From the NCBI GenBank assembly GCA_022495005.1, contig JAGYXB010001943.1, positions 558,001 to 622,000 of the forward strand: a DNA stretch of 64,000 nt. Reading direction: 5' to 3'. Below the pieces are notes generated by a model. That model was not told the origin of the DNA. It saw only the letters and a list, made by a program, of their open reading frames with translations, and made no database searches. Numbering within the stretch: the stretch's first letter is position 1; every line of letters starts with the position of its first letter. Below are positions 46,321 to 57,674 of this stretch, piece by piece. Source of the stretch: Rhyacophila brunnea (Eukaryota > Arthropoda > Insecta > Trichoptera > Rhyacophilidae). Position numbers and translations under genes: made by a program.

Positions 46321-46706
46321 ACTGCCCTTCTAAGGAAGAAGGCAGTAACCCACAAAATTTGTGAAATCGAATTATGAATGCCATCCGTTAGGTAATTTAG
46401 AAAGCTATATATTCTGTTCGCTTTAAAATCAGTATTATCACTAAAATACCGTTAAAATCCTTAGTGAGAAAATTGACATCTTCTTAAATAATACATTTTT
46501 TTAGCAAAAAGGCAGTAATTGCACCTATTCATTGCAGTTTCTATTTGTTTATTATTACTTTGTTTGTATTTTAACATCCTACAAATAAATATTACCACCG
46601 TTTTTTATTAATTTACAGTACTAAAGTTTGAGAAAAAAACACATTATGTCATTTATCTCGAAAGTGTGTGAGAGTCAGTTACTGCCTTCTTCCTAAGAAG
46701 GGCAGA
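46321..46706. mobile_element. MITE with palindromic terminal repeats
   Basis: The left end has CTGCCCTTCTAAGGAAGAAG then GCAGTAAC (46322-46349). The right end is its complement with one change (46679-46706). Each terminal repeat is itself almost self-complementary (CTGCC...GGCAG), so each end can fold alone, or the two ends can pair. An extra AAAGGCAGTAATTG copy of the motif sits inside at about 46508-46521. The core is AT-rich and noncoding; superfamily unknown. Confidence 0.8.
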
Positions 46707-46814
46707 GTAGGTTTGTACACATATTACCATAAAATATCAGTAAGTAATTACATACGTAATGCATACTTAAATAATGATCACTTTAATGTTCTGTCTTGGT
46801 GAAAAGGCATTGTG

Positions 46815-46965
46815 TTTTATTTTGATTCGTCTTATTGTGCCATCCCCTAGCGGAGGTCGGCCACCATCAAGGCGATCTTAGATGTATCGTCTGCTACCCG
46901 GAACAGTTCAGTGGAGCTGCACTCGTACCAATCACGGAGGTTCTTAAGCCACGTAATGCGGCGAA
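46815..46965 (-). pseudogene. Non-LTR RT terminal fragment
   Basis: The minus strand reads ITWLKNLRDWYECSSTELFR, VADDTSKIALMVADLR, stop, in one uninterrupted frame. This is the very C-terminus of an insect LINE reverse-transcriptase ORF (WL+NLR-W...LFR-A...KIA-MVA-LR), followed by a short 3' UTR. The 5' side is truncated. It is the clearest member of the lineage also found at 1405-1705 and probably 30626-31000. Confidence 0.75.
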
Positions 46966-47059
46966 TATTATTTTGATTGATCAGTTAATTAATTAATTAG
47001 TAATGATACCTATTATAAGCGTGATCGTGTATTACATCCATATATTTTTTTAAATTGCC

Positions 47060-47540
47060 CACAATAATCTAGCAGTAATATTAGTTAATAGTGTTCAACC
47101 AGTGTGTGCTTCCCGTGATCACATATGCGTGTGAAACATGGACCCTAAGTAAAAGAGAGATCCAGAAACTTAGAGTAGCACAACGCGGTATGGAGAGGTG
47201 CATGCTGGGCATAACGCGAAAGGACGAAAAGAGGAATGAGTGGATAAGAAAGCAAACAAGGGTTTGCGATGTAATAGAGTTTATTAAAAGCCTTAAATAG
47301 AGATGGGATGGACACATAGCTCGAAGAAGAGACAATCGTTGGACAAATCTAGTCATCCAGTGGTATCCAAGAAGTACAAAACATCCGCAAGAGGCCGCTG
47401 GATCGATGAAATGATAAAGTTATGCGGAAGTACGTGGCAATGCAATGCACAGGGCCAAGAGAAGTGGAAGCAGCTGGAAGAGGCCTTCATCCAGCAGTGG
47501 ATAGATTCAGGCTGATGATGATAATGATGATGATCATGTC
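47060..47540 (+). pseudogene. RTE-type LINE, 3' end of the RT ORF
   Basis: Reads FNQCVLPVITYACETWTLSK, LRVAQRGMERCMLGITRKDE, a stop within SLK*RWDGHIARRRDNRW, then after a shift GRWIDEMIKLCGSTWQ and EEAFIQQWIDSG, stop. This is the typical C-terminal block of RTE-like endonuclease/reverse-transcriptase proteins. It ends with TTCAGGCTGATGATGATAAT, a GAT-rich tail characteristic of this lineage. At least one stop and one frameshift make it dead. It is the longest LINE piece in the window and the reference for the tails at 7095, 8930, 18150 and 58500. Confidence 0.85.
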
Positions 47541-47672
47541 GTGAGTATGTGTATTTTGAGTCAGAGTCTAGACCAAATAGGTTGAGCAAGCGGCTAACAT
47601 CCATTTTTCATAAAACAGAAATCTGTTAATACAACCTCCAGCCTGCGGAAGCACGTATGATCATGTTAGGAT
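47541..47672 (+). repeat. SINE1 3' part joined to an RTE tail
   Basis: GAGTCAGAGTCTAGACC, AAATAGGTTGAGCAAGCGG, AACATCCATTTTTC, AATCTGTTAATACAACCTCC and GATCATGTTAGGATT match SINE1 from mid-body to near the end. It begins immediately after the LINE's GAT-rich tail, with no tRNA-like head between. Confidence 0.75.
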
Positions 47673-48490
47673 TAAAATGGTGTATGTAATATTATTTTAT
47701 GTATTAAAAAATGATAACATTCTGTTTATTTTAAATATTAATAATTCAATCACGACGTACTTACATAGTAACTATGAATGAATGTGATACAGATTACCAT
47801 ACGGTAGAGAATAGTTTCAACAGAGCACGTTTGTTAAAATACTTTGACTAAATGTGCATTTACAAGTTTTAAAAAAATTGGGCTGTTTTGTTCGTTTAAT
47901 ACGTGCCAAGTGCCCACTATACAAACATAGTAAACAAGCTTTCAGTTCATGTAATGCGAAAACGTGAACCAACCACCTGTTGCTGTGTTGTATATTAAAT
48001 TTTCACGCAAAGTGGCGGCTTTCCACCGCTGAGCCCGGGCGAGAGGGAACTCGGAAAAGCGGTCGGGAAATTTACGATCTGAGAACGCCGTTTATGAGGT
48101 CTTACGTCGCTTAAAGACCCGATCGTTTTGTTTTTATATTGGGAGGGTTTGATTTCATCAACAGTGATATACTAATTAATCTACTTTTTTATTCAACGAA
48201 TAATACCTTACCTACACAAAATGAAATGATGCAATATTGTTTATTCAATAAATTTAAATATTTTGGAAAAATCTCTGAAACATGACTTTTTGTTAAACCA
48301 AATAAAATTTGAACCCTCATTTATCACAATACGAGTGATTAGTTTGTAGGGGGCTTAAATAAATGCAGATGAGATAGATCCACGAGACACGTTGATACTT
48401 TTTTGTTGTTTCCAAAATGATTTATAAACTAAGTAACTTCATGAAAATTACTAGTACTTATAAGTTGTATTAGTGCAAATTCCAGTCGAG
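47673..48490. other. No gene; GC-rich island at 47990-48135
   Basis: The island (GTGGCGGCTTTCCACCGC, GAGCCCGGGCGAGAGGG, GGTCGGGAAATTTACG, GACCCGATCG) stands out sharply from AT-rich flanks. A SINE3-type tail (TTATTCAACGAATAA) in minus orientation is at about 48189-48203. Confidence 0.35.
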
Positions 48491-48498
48491 GAATAGTA

Positions 48499-49814
48499 CA
48501 ATGGCGAAGAATGACTTTTGGAAAAAGAGGTAAGCTGTGGAGATCAAAGAAAAAGAGAACACTTGTTAGGTATACTTACGGGAAATACGAAAATAATACG
48601 ATATTGCTATTGATGAATGAGTACACACACTAATGAGAATGACACATTAAATCCATGAAATTTAAAAAACTCACTGACGTTATAAAATTGAGCGATGAAT
48701 TGAAATTATGTATTTTCCTAAACATTTATACAAATCAAAAATCATTAAATAAAATTATTTTTTATTTTTAAAATCAATCTATATTTATATGTGATTGCAT
48801 GCCATAGAAATTATCGTATTATTAATTATTTTGGACAAAGCTGCAGACATCAGTGGCGAAGGGCGGAGGTAGGCTGTTAAGATTCGCTATAAATAGTGCA
48901 CACTAAACTTTTTTAGTCATATGTATTTGTTTTTATTGAACTAAGACTACAATTTACAGATGGTGTTAGTTAGTTTTTAAAAATCAACTAAACCCTGCCT
49001 AAACGAAACCATAATAGTTTTAGTCTAATTTGGGCAATACGACAAAATTGTGCACACTTTTTCATTCATAGTTATTTGTTTTTGTTGGATTAAAAATACA
49101 TATTGCACATATTCTTGGTTATTTTTTTTAAATTCATTAAGCCCTGCCTACGCCAAACTATAATATATATAAAATATTATTCTACTTATAAAATATTCAA
49201 AGTTATGTATGATTTAATTGCATAATTTTAGATATTTTATAGATATACATGTATTTTTTGACTATTATCTATTTTGGCTTGGTTTCTCAGGGTTTAATTT
49301 AATTTTAAAAACTAACCAACATTATCTGTAAATTATAGTCTTATTTCAACGAAAACAAATATCTATGTCTGAAAAAGTTTAATGTGCACTTTTTATGGCG
49401 GATCTTAACAGCCTACCTCCACCTTTCGCCACTGGCAGACATAGACAATAATTCGAGGCTTCGCCTTTCGAACCTACCATATCGTATACATTACGGTAGA
49501 CGAGGCTGAGGTGCGTGAAGTAAAGTAAATACAAAAAAATCTGACATTCATCGCATAATAATCTGATACCTACATACAATATTTGAAGAGAGATGGCGCT
49601 GAGGCATTTTTTAACCTTTGACAGGCGGTTCTGTATATATTTATAATACATTTCCACATGTATGACAGATGTCGCTGGCAATTTAATTTATTTTTGTAGA
49701 ATATAAAATAAACAAGTTGTTATTTTATATACGTTAATATCCAATTAAAAAATATTTTTCTTAAGAAACTAGGCTTTAAATGTATAATCGCCTAGTGTGG
49801 AATCTTCGCCACTG
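48499..49814. mobile_element. hAT family 2 element interrupted by another hAT
   Basis: Starts CAATGGCGAAGAATGACTTT and ends TAGTGTGGAATCTTCGCCACTG. Both ends align with the element at 18621-19495, as do TATGTATTTTCCTAAACATTTA and a TTATATRTGATTG segment inside. It holds a second element at 48851-49434. The flanking 8-mers (GAATAGTA and GTATAAGA) do not match, so the duplication is lost or the left boundary is off. Confidence 0.75.
48851..49434. mobile_element. hAT-type MITE with long inverted ends, nested
   Basis: 584 bp, starting CAGTGGCGAAGGGCGGAGG and ending CACCTTTCGCCACTG, with a perfect 8-bp duplication GCAGACAT at 48843-48850 and 49435-49442. The terminal repeats run for about 170 bp each (GTAGGCTGTTAAGAT, GTGCACA-TAAACTTTTT, TTTACAGAT, GTTAGTTTTTAAAA in both). 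That is far longer than in family 2, which shares only the first 11-12 bases. Noncoding. Confidence 0.93.
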
Positions 49815-51455
49815 GTATAAGATACTTCATGTCAAGCCCATAGCTACATCATTAGTGGTTACATGTGACATTAACGCGATAGTAGCGCTATTTTTGTCAC
49901 ATACGTGTCAAATTAAAAGTAACATAAATATCGTACGAAGAATCCAGGAAGATCTGAAAATCACTATACTAATCTAGTTACATAATGTATTAAATTAATT
50001 ACGATCATGTGAATTCAATTATAACTACATTTTAAAGAAACACCTACTAGAGTTTTTATAAGTGAAGTAATAGCAGAATTTCCACCTGTTAATCTGAAGG
50101 TAAGAGTTAAAATTTTACATCCGACATTTTTTATGCTGTTAATGTGCTTTTGAATCCAGGTCGTACAAAGTACATGCACGCACACAGGAGGTTTTCGTGT
50201 CCGGGACTCTCCCCAAAATAAATTCAAATTATTAAAGAGAATGGAATATTACTTCTTCTTCCTCTTCGTCAGTGACGTATGACTGAGGATCGTGACCCGA
50301 GTGATTTGTCCATCAAATAGCTCTTTCAACTGGTTTGTCCTACTCTTCTCGGTATTCTACGACATGGAAGGCCTGTCGCCACTGGAAAACCGGTGGCATT
50401 CATGAATTGGTACAACCATCTGGGGTGTCCAATGTTTACTGTAATATTCTGACGCGGTATGTCTAAAACACAAAACTCTGCGGACGATATAAACGGACAC
50501 TAACAATTCTAATAAATATGGCCACGCGTATTCGATAACCATTTGCGGATGCGACATGTCACAAACTAACTAGTGGGTGAGCTACTGTATTTATATGATC
50601 TGCAGGCCAGGTATTTATCGCTAGACGCAAAGCGTGGAGTGTCTGATTATGAGGAATGTAAATTGATTTGTTTTTTGTGTCATGTTGTGAACGTATTGAA
50701 TTTGTAATGTTAACTATATGTAAATAAATTAATTTGAATTGAATTGTATCAGGAAAAGTTGAAACAACGAGAAGATGTACGTAGTTGGTGGATAAATGTG
50801 GAAGTTAATGATACCAACTAGATTTTATTATTCTCGCCCCCTGCCGCCGCTTTAAAGAACAATAATAAATTATTATGGATAGTTTTTCGAAATGCACCCC
50901 CCCCCCCGTATAATCATTTTTTGTGTGCCTGTCTGACAAAGTAGATTGTTCGAGCGGTTAAGCACCGGACATTCTTGTAAACTCTTAGATTCATTCAACA
51001 AAAAAACATAATGAAGTCTATTACTAGCTTAATTATAAACATTTTTTTTAAATATTTACTGAAAAAATGTAGGTAGTTAAAGTATACTTACACTTTGTTA
51101 TACCTACTTGGCTGTATATCTGAAAAGTGTATACATATTCCTGGAAAACGTTTTGTAATCTCATCAAAGCTAAGAATTAAAATGAAAGCTCACAAGACGA
51201 CATGTTAAGGCGGTGGAGCAATAACAATTAGCTCTGCGGACATTCTATTACAAAATAAATGTATTGTATCAGACATTACAATATCCACACATTAAATAAA
51301 AAGTCATCAGTTCATAATTTTAAGAAAATTTTAATTAATATGTAGGTAATTGAATAATAACTCTATTTAGTTCACATTCAGTTAATATAATAAAACTAGG
51401 TAATTATTAGTAACGTGTGGTGACTTTTGATAGTGGGCATGTGGTTTAATACATA
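49815..51455. other. No gene; unclassified GC-richer block 50250-50755
   Basis: 50250-50755 is more balanced in base composition, with TTCTTCCTCTTCGTCAGTGAC at one side and AATTAATTTGAATTGAATTG at the other; it may be an unrecognised retroelement remnant. A C homopolymer lies at about 50898-50909. 50940-50975 (GTTCGAGCGGTTAAGCACC) resembles a tRNA A-box region. Confidence 0.3.
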
Positions 51456-51905
51456 CCAGGGATGGACATGAGGTCAATGGGAGCCACATTCTGGATTTTC
51501 ATATATATAAAGAGCCACACCATAGGCATGTTCTCACGAAGTATTAAATATACATATTCAAATTTAATACGCGCATCTTCTCATTTACAATATTTAGAAT
51601 GGTAAACTCACGAAAATAAAAGTATACTGGGGAAAGAAAATACCTATATTTTTATCAAGAAATATTGGGAGCCGCATTTGTCCGCGTGTGATATATACAT
51701 ACTATATTATTATCTGCTTAGTGCTTGTATTTTTTGAATCTTAATACGAAATATATATAATTTACACTGTAGGTACATATATGTTTTTTTTATTTCATAC
51801 CACACAATTATGCAAATATATGTAATATTAACAGTATACACATTATTTCATGGAGTATTCTTAGGAACACTCTGTATCCACAGCATCTATGGACTACACG
51901 CCACT
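51456..51905. repeat. Two hAT-style termini, partners unclear
   Basis: CAGGGATGGACATGAGG at 51457, followed by GAGCCACA-type motifs, resembles a hAT left end. CATCTATGGACTACACGCCACTG, ending at about 51896, resembles a hAT right end. The flanking 8-mers do not match, so these are probably parts of two different decayed elements. Confidence 0.3.
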
Positions 51906-53675
51906 GGTAATTATATAACTTTAATGTTACATTTTCATTGGGTAGGTAAAATTGAATAGCTACATTATTAAATGTATGCATTTCTAGTGTATATGAAGTA
52001 ATTTGTCAATTTATAATATGCCCAAAACTGAATTAGAATAGTTTGAACATTTAGTGACTATAAAATTTGCAATGATTATTTTTGATAGTCTAACCACCAA
52101 ATCAGCACCATTTCTTTTAGGCAAAAAACGGAATCGATTCATTATGAAACTTAAATGGGGCCTTCAAACTATTGTGTTTTTTATATAATAATATCTATTA
52201 TTCAATAATGGAAAAATCAGTGACATCAAATTGAGGCAGAAATTGCGATTATTTATTTCTTTATATAAATTGTATAAAATAAAAATAATACATAATTCAA
52301 ATGTAATCATTTATTTGGAAAATATAAATTCAAGTATTTAAAAGTAGTCAGTGCGTAGACAGCGAACCTTATCAAACGCGGTACTGCACTAAATACTACC
52401 ATTATTTCAATAGTTTGAATTGGCCAAGCGAAAGACCTCATATTACTAATTCTAAAAATTACTAATATTGCGTTTATCATAAATTTAGATAATCATTTTA
52501 TATTTAAATAACTAACGTCAAAATCCCTGAGTGAATTTCGTGATAGATTTATATTTTATGGTTTCAATAATGTATTATTATATTTAGATCAATGAAAAGA
52601 ACTCATTTTCTTTATCTAGAATCCTCCTAAAAGTTAAAATAATCTCCCCAGTTGTCCCGATTTGGAACAAAAATATTAGTTTACCAATTTTTCTGTTAAA
52701 TGTAAAGCATATCGTTGTCACTGAATCCAGTAATTCATCTTATGTAAACTTTTCAATGATTCATGTAATCCCGTAACTGCTGTGACTTGAGCGGTAATTT
52801 TGCTAACAAACTCCGCTGATAAATTACCTTTAATTAATTACCTGCTGATTACGTTTACCTGAAATCCAACAGGTATTAACGGATAGTAAACAACCATTAG
52901 TCGGTAGTTAGCTGTTTTTTTTAACACGTGTGCAGAATTTCAATCAAGGTTTTCAATGGGTTAGTAAAAGAAAACAAAGATAAAGTTTTATGTCTCCAGT
53001 TTTGTGTAATTATTAAAAAGCATATTATGTCTTTGTTCAAAATATAGCATTGAATTTGATAAAATATAATATAATAATTGAGTAGGTAAAAGGCCTGCCC
53101 TCCATCACTTATACATTGAGATGTGCGTATAAAAATAATGATACAGTTTTGATGGGATTTTAGATAATCTATATTATTATAATGAATTATAATTATTATA
53201 CTGAAATATTGTACTGAGCTACTCTGACCATTATTTAAATTAAACATAATATTATATTTTTTTCTAATTTGAACATTTCAAACAGCAGTGACTGTTGTGC
53301 ATTTCAAAAATGGAAAGTCTTTTTGCTTTTTACCTATTCAATTATTGAAATATGATAAATCGTTTCATTAAATAAATGTCATGTTTAAAATCTTCTTTCA
53401 TTACGATAACAATGTAATGCATTATTTTCATTGTATGTTGTTAACTTTACTGTCAATATTGATAGTGGCAATTTGCATTGTATTAATTAAAATAAAACAC
53501 AATGCATATAAATTTAATACTAATTTCACTTTTTTAAGTATTTTGGACCTGTTGTAATCCACACTATAATATCTTGCATACTATAATAAAATTAATACGT
53601 CAAGATGGAAATTGTAGTTTCATGTCACATAATTGTACGTATCTATGTACGTAAATAGAATAATTATTTCTTCTT
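51906..53675. other. AT-rich stretch, nothing recognised
   Basis: No repeat or gene identified. A 108-codon minus-strand frame (52921-53247) is hydrophobic and AT-driven, without signal or domain, and is not called. Confidence 0.4.
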
Positions 53676-53679
53676 CTAT

Positions 53680-54118
53680 GGCGCTACAGCTCAAGTTGAG
53701 CCCTGGCCTCCTCCACCGCCGTCCTCCAGCCGGAACGATCCTCCGCACGTCTTTTCCAGTTCTTGATTTTTAGCAGCTGATTGGCATCTTTTGTAATGTT
53801 ATCACCCCATCGTGTGCGTGGCTTTTCCACTGGCCTTTTTCCCCCCTGTGTGTCCTTCGAGGATGGCTTCCTGCCCAGTTTAGCCTCTGGAGTTTTATAA
53901 AGGTGGAGAGTTTTGAATCTTGGTATAAGCGGTATAGTTCCTTGTCGTACCTAATTCTCCACTCCCCACCATCATTCATGGGTCCGTATGTCCGCCTCAG
54001 GATCAAAGCAGTCCACCATTTCAGCTGCTTTCATATTATCGTCTATGACTCGCACCCGTATGCAACGACTGTGCATATGGTGGTTTTATAAAGCTGGGTC
54101 TTAGTTTTTATGTGGACA
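53680..54118 (-). pseudogene. Non-LTR RT C-terminal fragment, second lineage
   Basis: The minus strand reads TKTQLYKTTICTVVAYGCES, then LILRRTYGPMNDGGEWRIRY, DKELYRLYQDSKLSTFIKLQ, RLNWAGSH, and after a frameshift TRWGDNITKDA, NWKRRAEDRSGWRTAVEEAR, AQLEL stop. This is the post-RT C-terminus of insect LINEs (GPV...WRIRYN-ELYELY...FIK-RLRWAGH...RP+WLD...AxDR-xWR). It ends with a short AGAAGAAG-type tail. Clearly different from the RTE tail at 47060 and the fragment at 46815. Frameshift and truncation make it dead. Confidence 0.8.
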
Positions 54119-55800
54119 TTTCTGGATTTTATCATGGGTAGCAATGAGAAGTACGATTTATTTGCAGCGGTTATTCGGGGTTTTATTTTAATTAATTATT
54201 AATTAGAATAATTATTTACTATGTATGAATTAGGCATATAAATATAATATTTTTACTAGTAGGTTTATATTTACATATAAAAACTCAAATAACGAAGTTT
54301 TTTATGTCATAAGCTTCAGAGTCTATTCCTAGTTAAGTATACATTTTTTTGAAGGTGTATTGTATATTGTTTTAAATTATGTGTATATTATGTGTTGCAA
54401 AAATAATTACATTATCAATAATATTAAAATACTTATACATAATAATATTGTGACAAGCAGTGGCATGTCAGTAAAGCGATCGAAGTCAATAGCTGTTTGT
54501 GGAAAGAATTTAATTTTAGAGTGACATAAAGTTTTTCCATTGAACATTGCAAAAGCGTTTTCAGAACCAACTCATTCCATATCCACCGCGACATGTTGGT
54601 ACTGCGACATTGAAGAGTTGTTGAACGCAGTGAGGATGATTTATAGGCACTTTGCCGTATAAAAGAGGAAGCCATATAGTTCCGCGGTGGAACTGTTGAA
54701 GACTGCAAAAAGTACTTAGGTTTCTCCACAGGAGGTCTCACTTTATCACTCTAAAAGGATTATTTAGAAAAGAAAATCACTGATTTCTTTTGTAAAAAAA
54801 TCTTATAATACCTATTATCATATGATATACCAAGTGTAGCATAATCATTTTTTTCAGCCACTATTGTGTGTATGACACTACTTACTATCTTTACTCTTCT
54901 TGGACATGAGTGTATTGTTTCCATCCGCTTATTTCCTCCTTACTACAATATCTCATCGATTCAGTGTGCTTTTGTTCATTATTTAGGTATTTTAATAATA
55001 ATAATGGCTAATGAGGTTTATCTAGCAGTAATATATTTTTCGGGAGATTTAAACAAAATTTATGGAGTATTAAATTATCAACGGAAATAATTACTATTAA
55101 TTTTCATTTTTATCTACAAAATAAATATACAATTCAATCAATAACACTGTTAAACTTTTAATGCCAACGTTACATGGTATGAACAATTACAAACCATAAC
55201 TATTATTAGAAAATCTAACGATGTTATTTTCACTCCATTCTTTTCCTGTCATTATAAAATCATGCATAATTCCACGTAGTAACTACCTATTTCAAAACGT
55301 GTTGATATGATTTTTTTTGTTGTTTTAGAATCGGCAGAAAAAAACTTCGTAGAAGCAATTATTTTTACTGTGGAATTATAAGAATTAAATTTAATAACTT
55401 CTATAGACATATTGTGTAGACTTTATAATATCAAAAATAGTAATTTATATTGTATTGTAAATATTACATTAGTTTTAAATAGACAAATGAAATAATTCCA
55501 TGATAACAAGTAGAAACATTCATACATTTTAGTATTCAAACACTAAATGGCATTTTTTTATCATTTTAGTGTAGTGAAATTGGTAACCAGCTCAACATTA
55601 ATACGTTTTTAGATGGTGGATTAAAATGTTAAAATTTAAGTGTTTATTTATACCCACCATCTTTGAATAATTGACTTTTCAATTGTGATGACATACTTCT
55701 TATTTATGCAATATCTGCATATAACATTTCAATGCCATTCTTGACAGATTCAGTAACTCTGCGAATTGAGCATAACATAATTATACACCAAAAATATAAT
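54119..55800. other. No gene recognised
   Basis: CAGTGGCATGTCAGTAAAGCG at 54457 looks like a hAT-style end, but no partner was found. The 102-codon minus-strand frame at 54433-54741 overlaps GC-richer sequence without a known domain. Confidence 0.3.
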
Positions 55801-55804
55801 AAAC

Positions 55805-55960
55805 CAATCCTTTTATTCAACGAATAATTTACAAGCTTGAAGAATGTAATATTCTCCAAATATTGAACATAGGTACCTAACTTGACAACACCTACCAGAA
55901 AAAAACTATTTTGAAAAAAAGACGACACCCGACGGCAACGCCTAAAATATGGCATCGGTG
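55805..55960 (-). repeat. SINE3 copy
   Basis: The minus strand starts ATTTTAGGCGTTGCCGTCGG, then GTGTCGTCTTTTTTT, TTTTTTTCTGGTAGG, and ends GTAAATTATTCGTTGAATAAAAGG, the family's terminal hairpin. A second minus-strand copy of the terminal part lies at 56700-56765 (CTTTTATAAAACGAATAATTC, then TGTAATATTCTATATATTGAAC, matching TGTAATATTCTCCAAATATTGAAC here). Confidence 0.6.
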
Positions 55961-56394
55961 CGATATTTCCACTATTAATAAAAAAAAAAAGTAAGTCAGG
56001 TACTTGGGTTTATTATGCTTTACATTGTAACAAAAAACGAACATATATTAGTATCACATAATAATTGGTCACTTACAAAAGTGAAGCTAATGTAAAAATA
56101 GACGAGAAGGTTGCATTCCACGCTGTTTATCCTCTCGCCCAAATTATACCTTCAAGTTCAGGTGCTTTTGAAATTTCTAGCCAAGAATTTGTCTTTACTA
56201 AATTGGCTTTTTAGAGCATAAATATAAAGAAATTCTATTTTATTTTTTGTATATTACAAAATAGTTATCGCATCGAAACGTTTTAATTAATACACTTATT
56301 ACACTATAATCAAATACTTTAAAAAAACCCATATCTATATAATACATAATATATGAAAGTAAAGCTGGAGAAAGGCTGCTAATATCAATCATAA

Positions 56395-56535
56395 TATGAA
56401 ACATCGCATGTATATCTCCACTAGAAAAAATCTTTTTTTAAGAAAAGTATACGACACCTGACGGGACTTGAACTTATAACTGCTGGATTTGAGCCAGTGT
56501 GTTTTTCAAACTAATCTACGAGCAACCTACATAAT
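56395..56535 (-). repeat. SINE3 head fragment
   Basis: The minus strand reads TCGTAGATTAGTTTG (A-box region), GGCTCAAATCCAGCAG, AGTTCAAGTCCCGTCAGG (B box), TGTCGTATACTTTTC, then TTTTTTCTAGTGGAG. The tail is not recognisable. Confidence 0.5.
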
Positions 56536-56899
56536 TACGACGATTTTAACTAGTAGTTATGACATGAAAATATGCTTATCAAATTGCGTTATAATGTTGC
56601 CTATCGGTTGTTTGTATATTAAATCAAGTTAAGTAATTAAAATTAGTAAATTATGAACCAACGTCACGTCAATAGACTTGCTAATAATTTGTTAAACTAT
56701 TTCTTTTATAAAACGAATAATTCACATGATTTGATAATGTAATATTCTATATATTGAACATACATAATTTGAAAAATCTTTTTTAAGTTTCACTCGATCA
56801 ATAAATTATTTAATGAGTAGATTTTGCCAACCCCGAAACTACTCATCAATGAACTCTGAACCATTATCATGAACAGTTCAAACGCGTTAATGTTACATC

Positions 56900-57666
56900 C
56901 AGTGGCGGCTCGACGACTTTCTAGGTGGTGGGGTTTAGTCATTAATTATCAAATATATATACACGTATGTACCTACCTACATTCTCATATTATTATAGGT
57001 ACATTATGTACGAAGCTACTGATAATAATATGATTTTATTAATGAGGAAATGAGTAATTTTTCAGAATAAATACTATGATTATCAGAGTCGTTACTTAAT
57101 CACATCTAAAAATCGTGCTTAAAAATATAAACTTAATTAATAATATAATTATCATAGATTTCCTTACCATCATCAGTTTTGAACAACAACCTACAACGAG
57201 CGTTTTTACTCACCGATGGGGTCATTCTATTCGGTCCCTAGTATGCGTATAATAACGCTAATGCATTCACATACTTTGTAGAAAGAGATTTGTACCGCAG
57301 CAATGGGACGGGACTGAGTGACCCCTGTCAGTGAAAAATAGACGTCATAGCTTTCTTAATTTGTACATAGGTGTCACCGTGAAAAAGGGCGTATTAAATT
57401 TAAGTTATTTTAATTCCGCGTAATCATTATTATGTTATTACATAATTTATAATAATTGTTTTATTTATTTGTATAATAATAATAAATATCTCTCTAAAAT
57501 TGCGACGGGTTTAGATAGATGGAATAAATTAAATAATTCATTTAATCATTTAATTAAGTAGGTATATTATGACAATGATAAAAATATCGGACGTTTTTTA
57601 CGCCTTCTTCACATGATAACGATGTGGGGATGGTCCCTATGAACCATTAAGGTAGAGCCGCCCCTG
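56900..57666. mobile_element. hAT family 3 element, 767 bp
   Basis: Starts CAGTGGCGGCTCGACGAC and ends GGTAGAGCCGCCCCTG, with a perfect 8-bp duplication GTTACATC at 56892-56899 and 57667-57674. Those features identify hAT-type transposition. No transposase frame is present inside. Its terminal repeats (CAGKGGCGGCTC) differ from families 1 and 2 after the first bases. Confidence 0.92.
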
Positions 57667-57674
57667 GTTACATC

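Noticed and set aside
48499..49814. 8-bp target duplication for the outer hAT family 2 copy
   Set aside because: The flanking 8-mers GAATAGTA and GTATAAGA match at only about half the positions, so I do not claim a duplication there.
54433..54741. 102-codon minus-strand frame as part of a viral or retroviral protein
   Set aside because: No motif of any viral protein family was seen, and the stretch begins with a hAT-like terminus on the plus strand; left unassigned.
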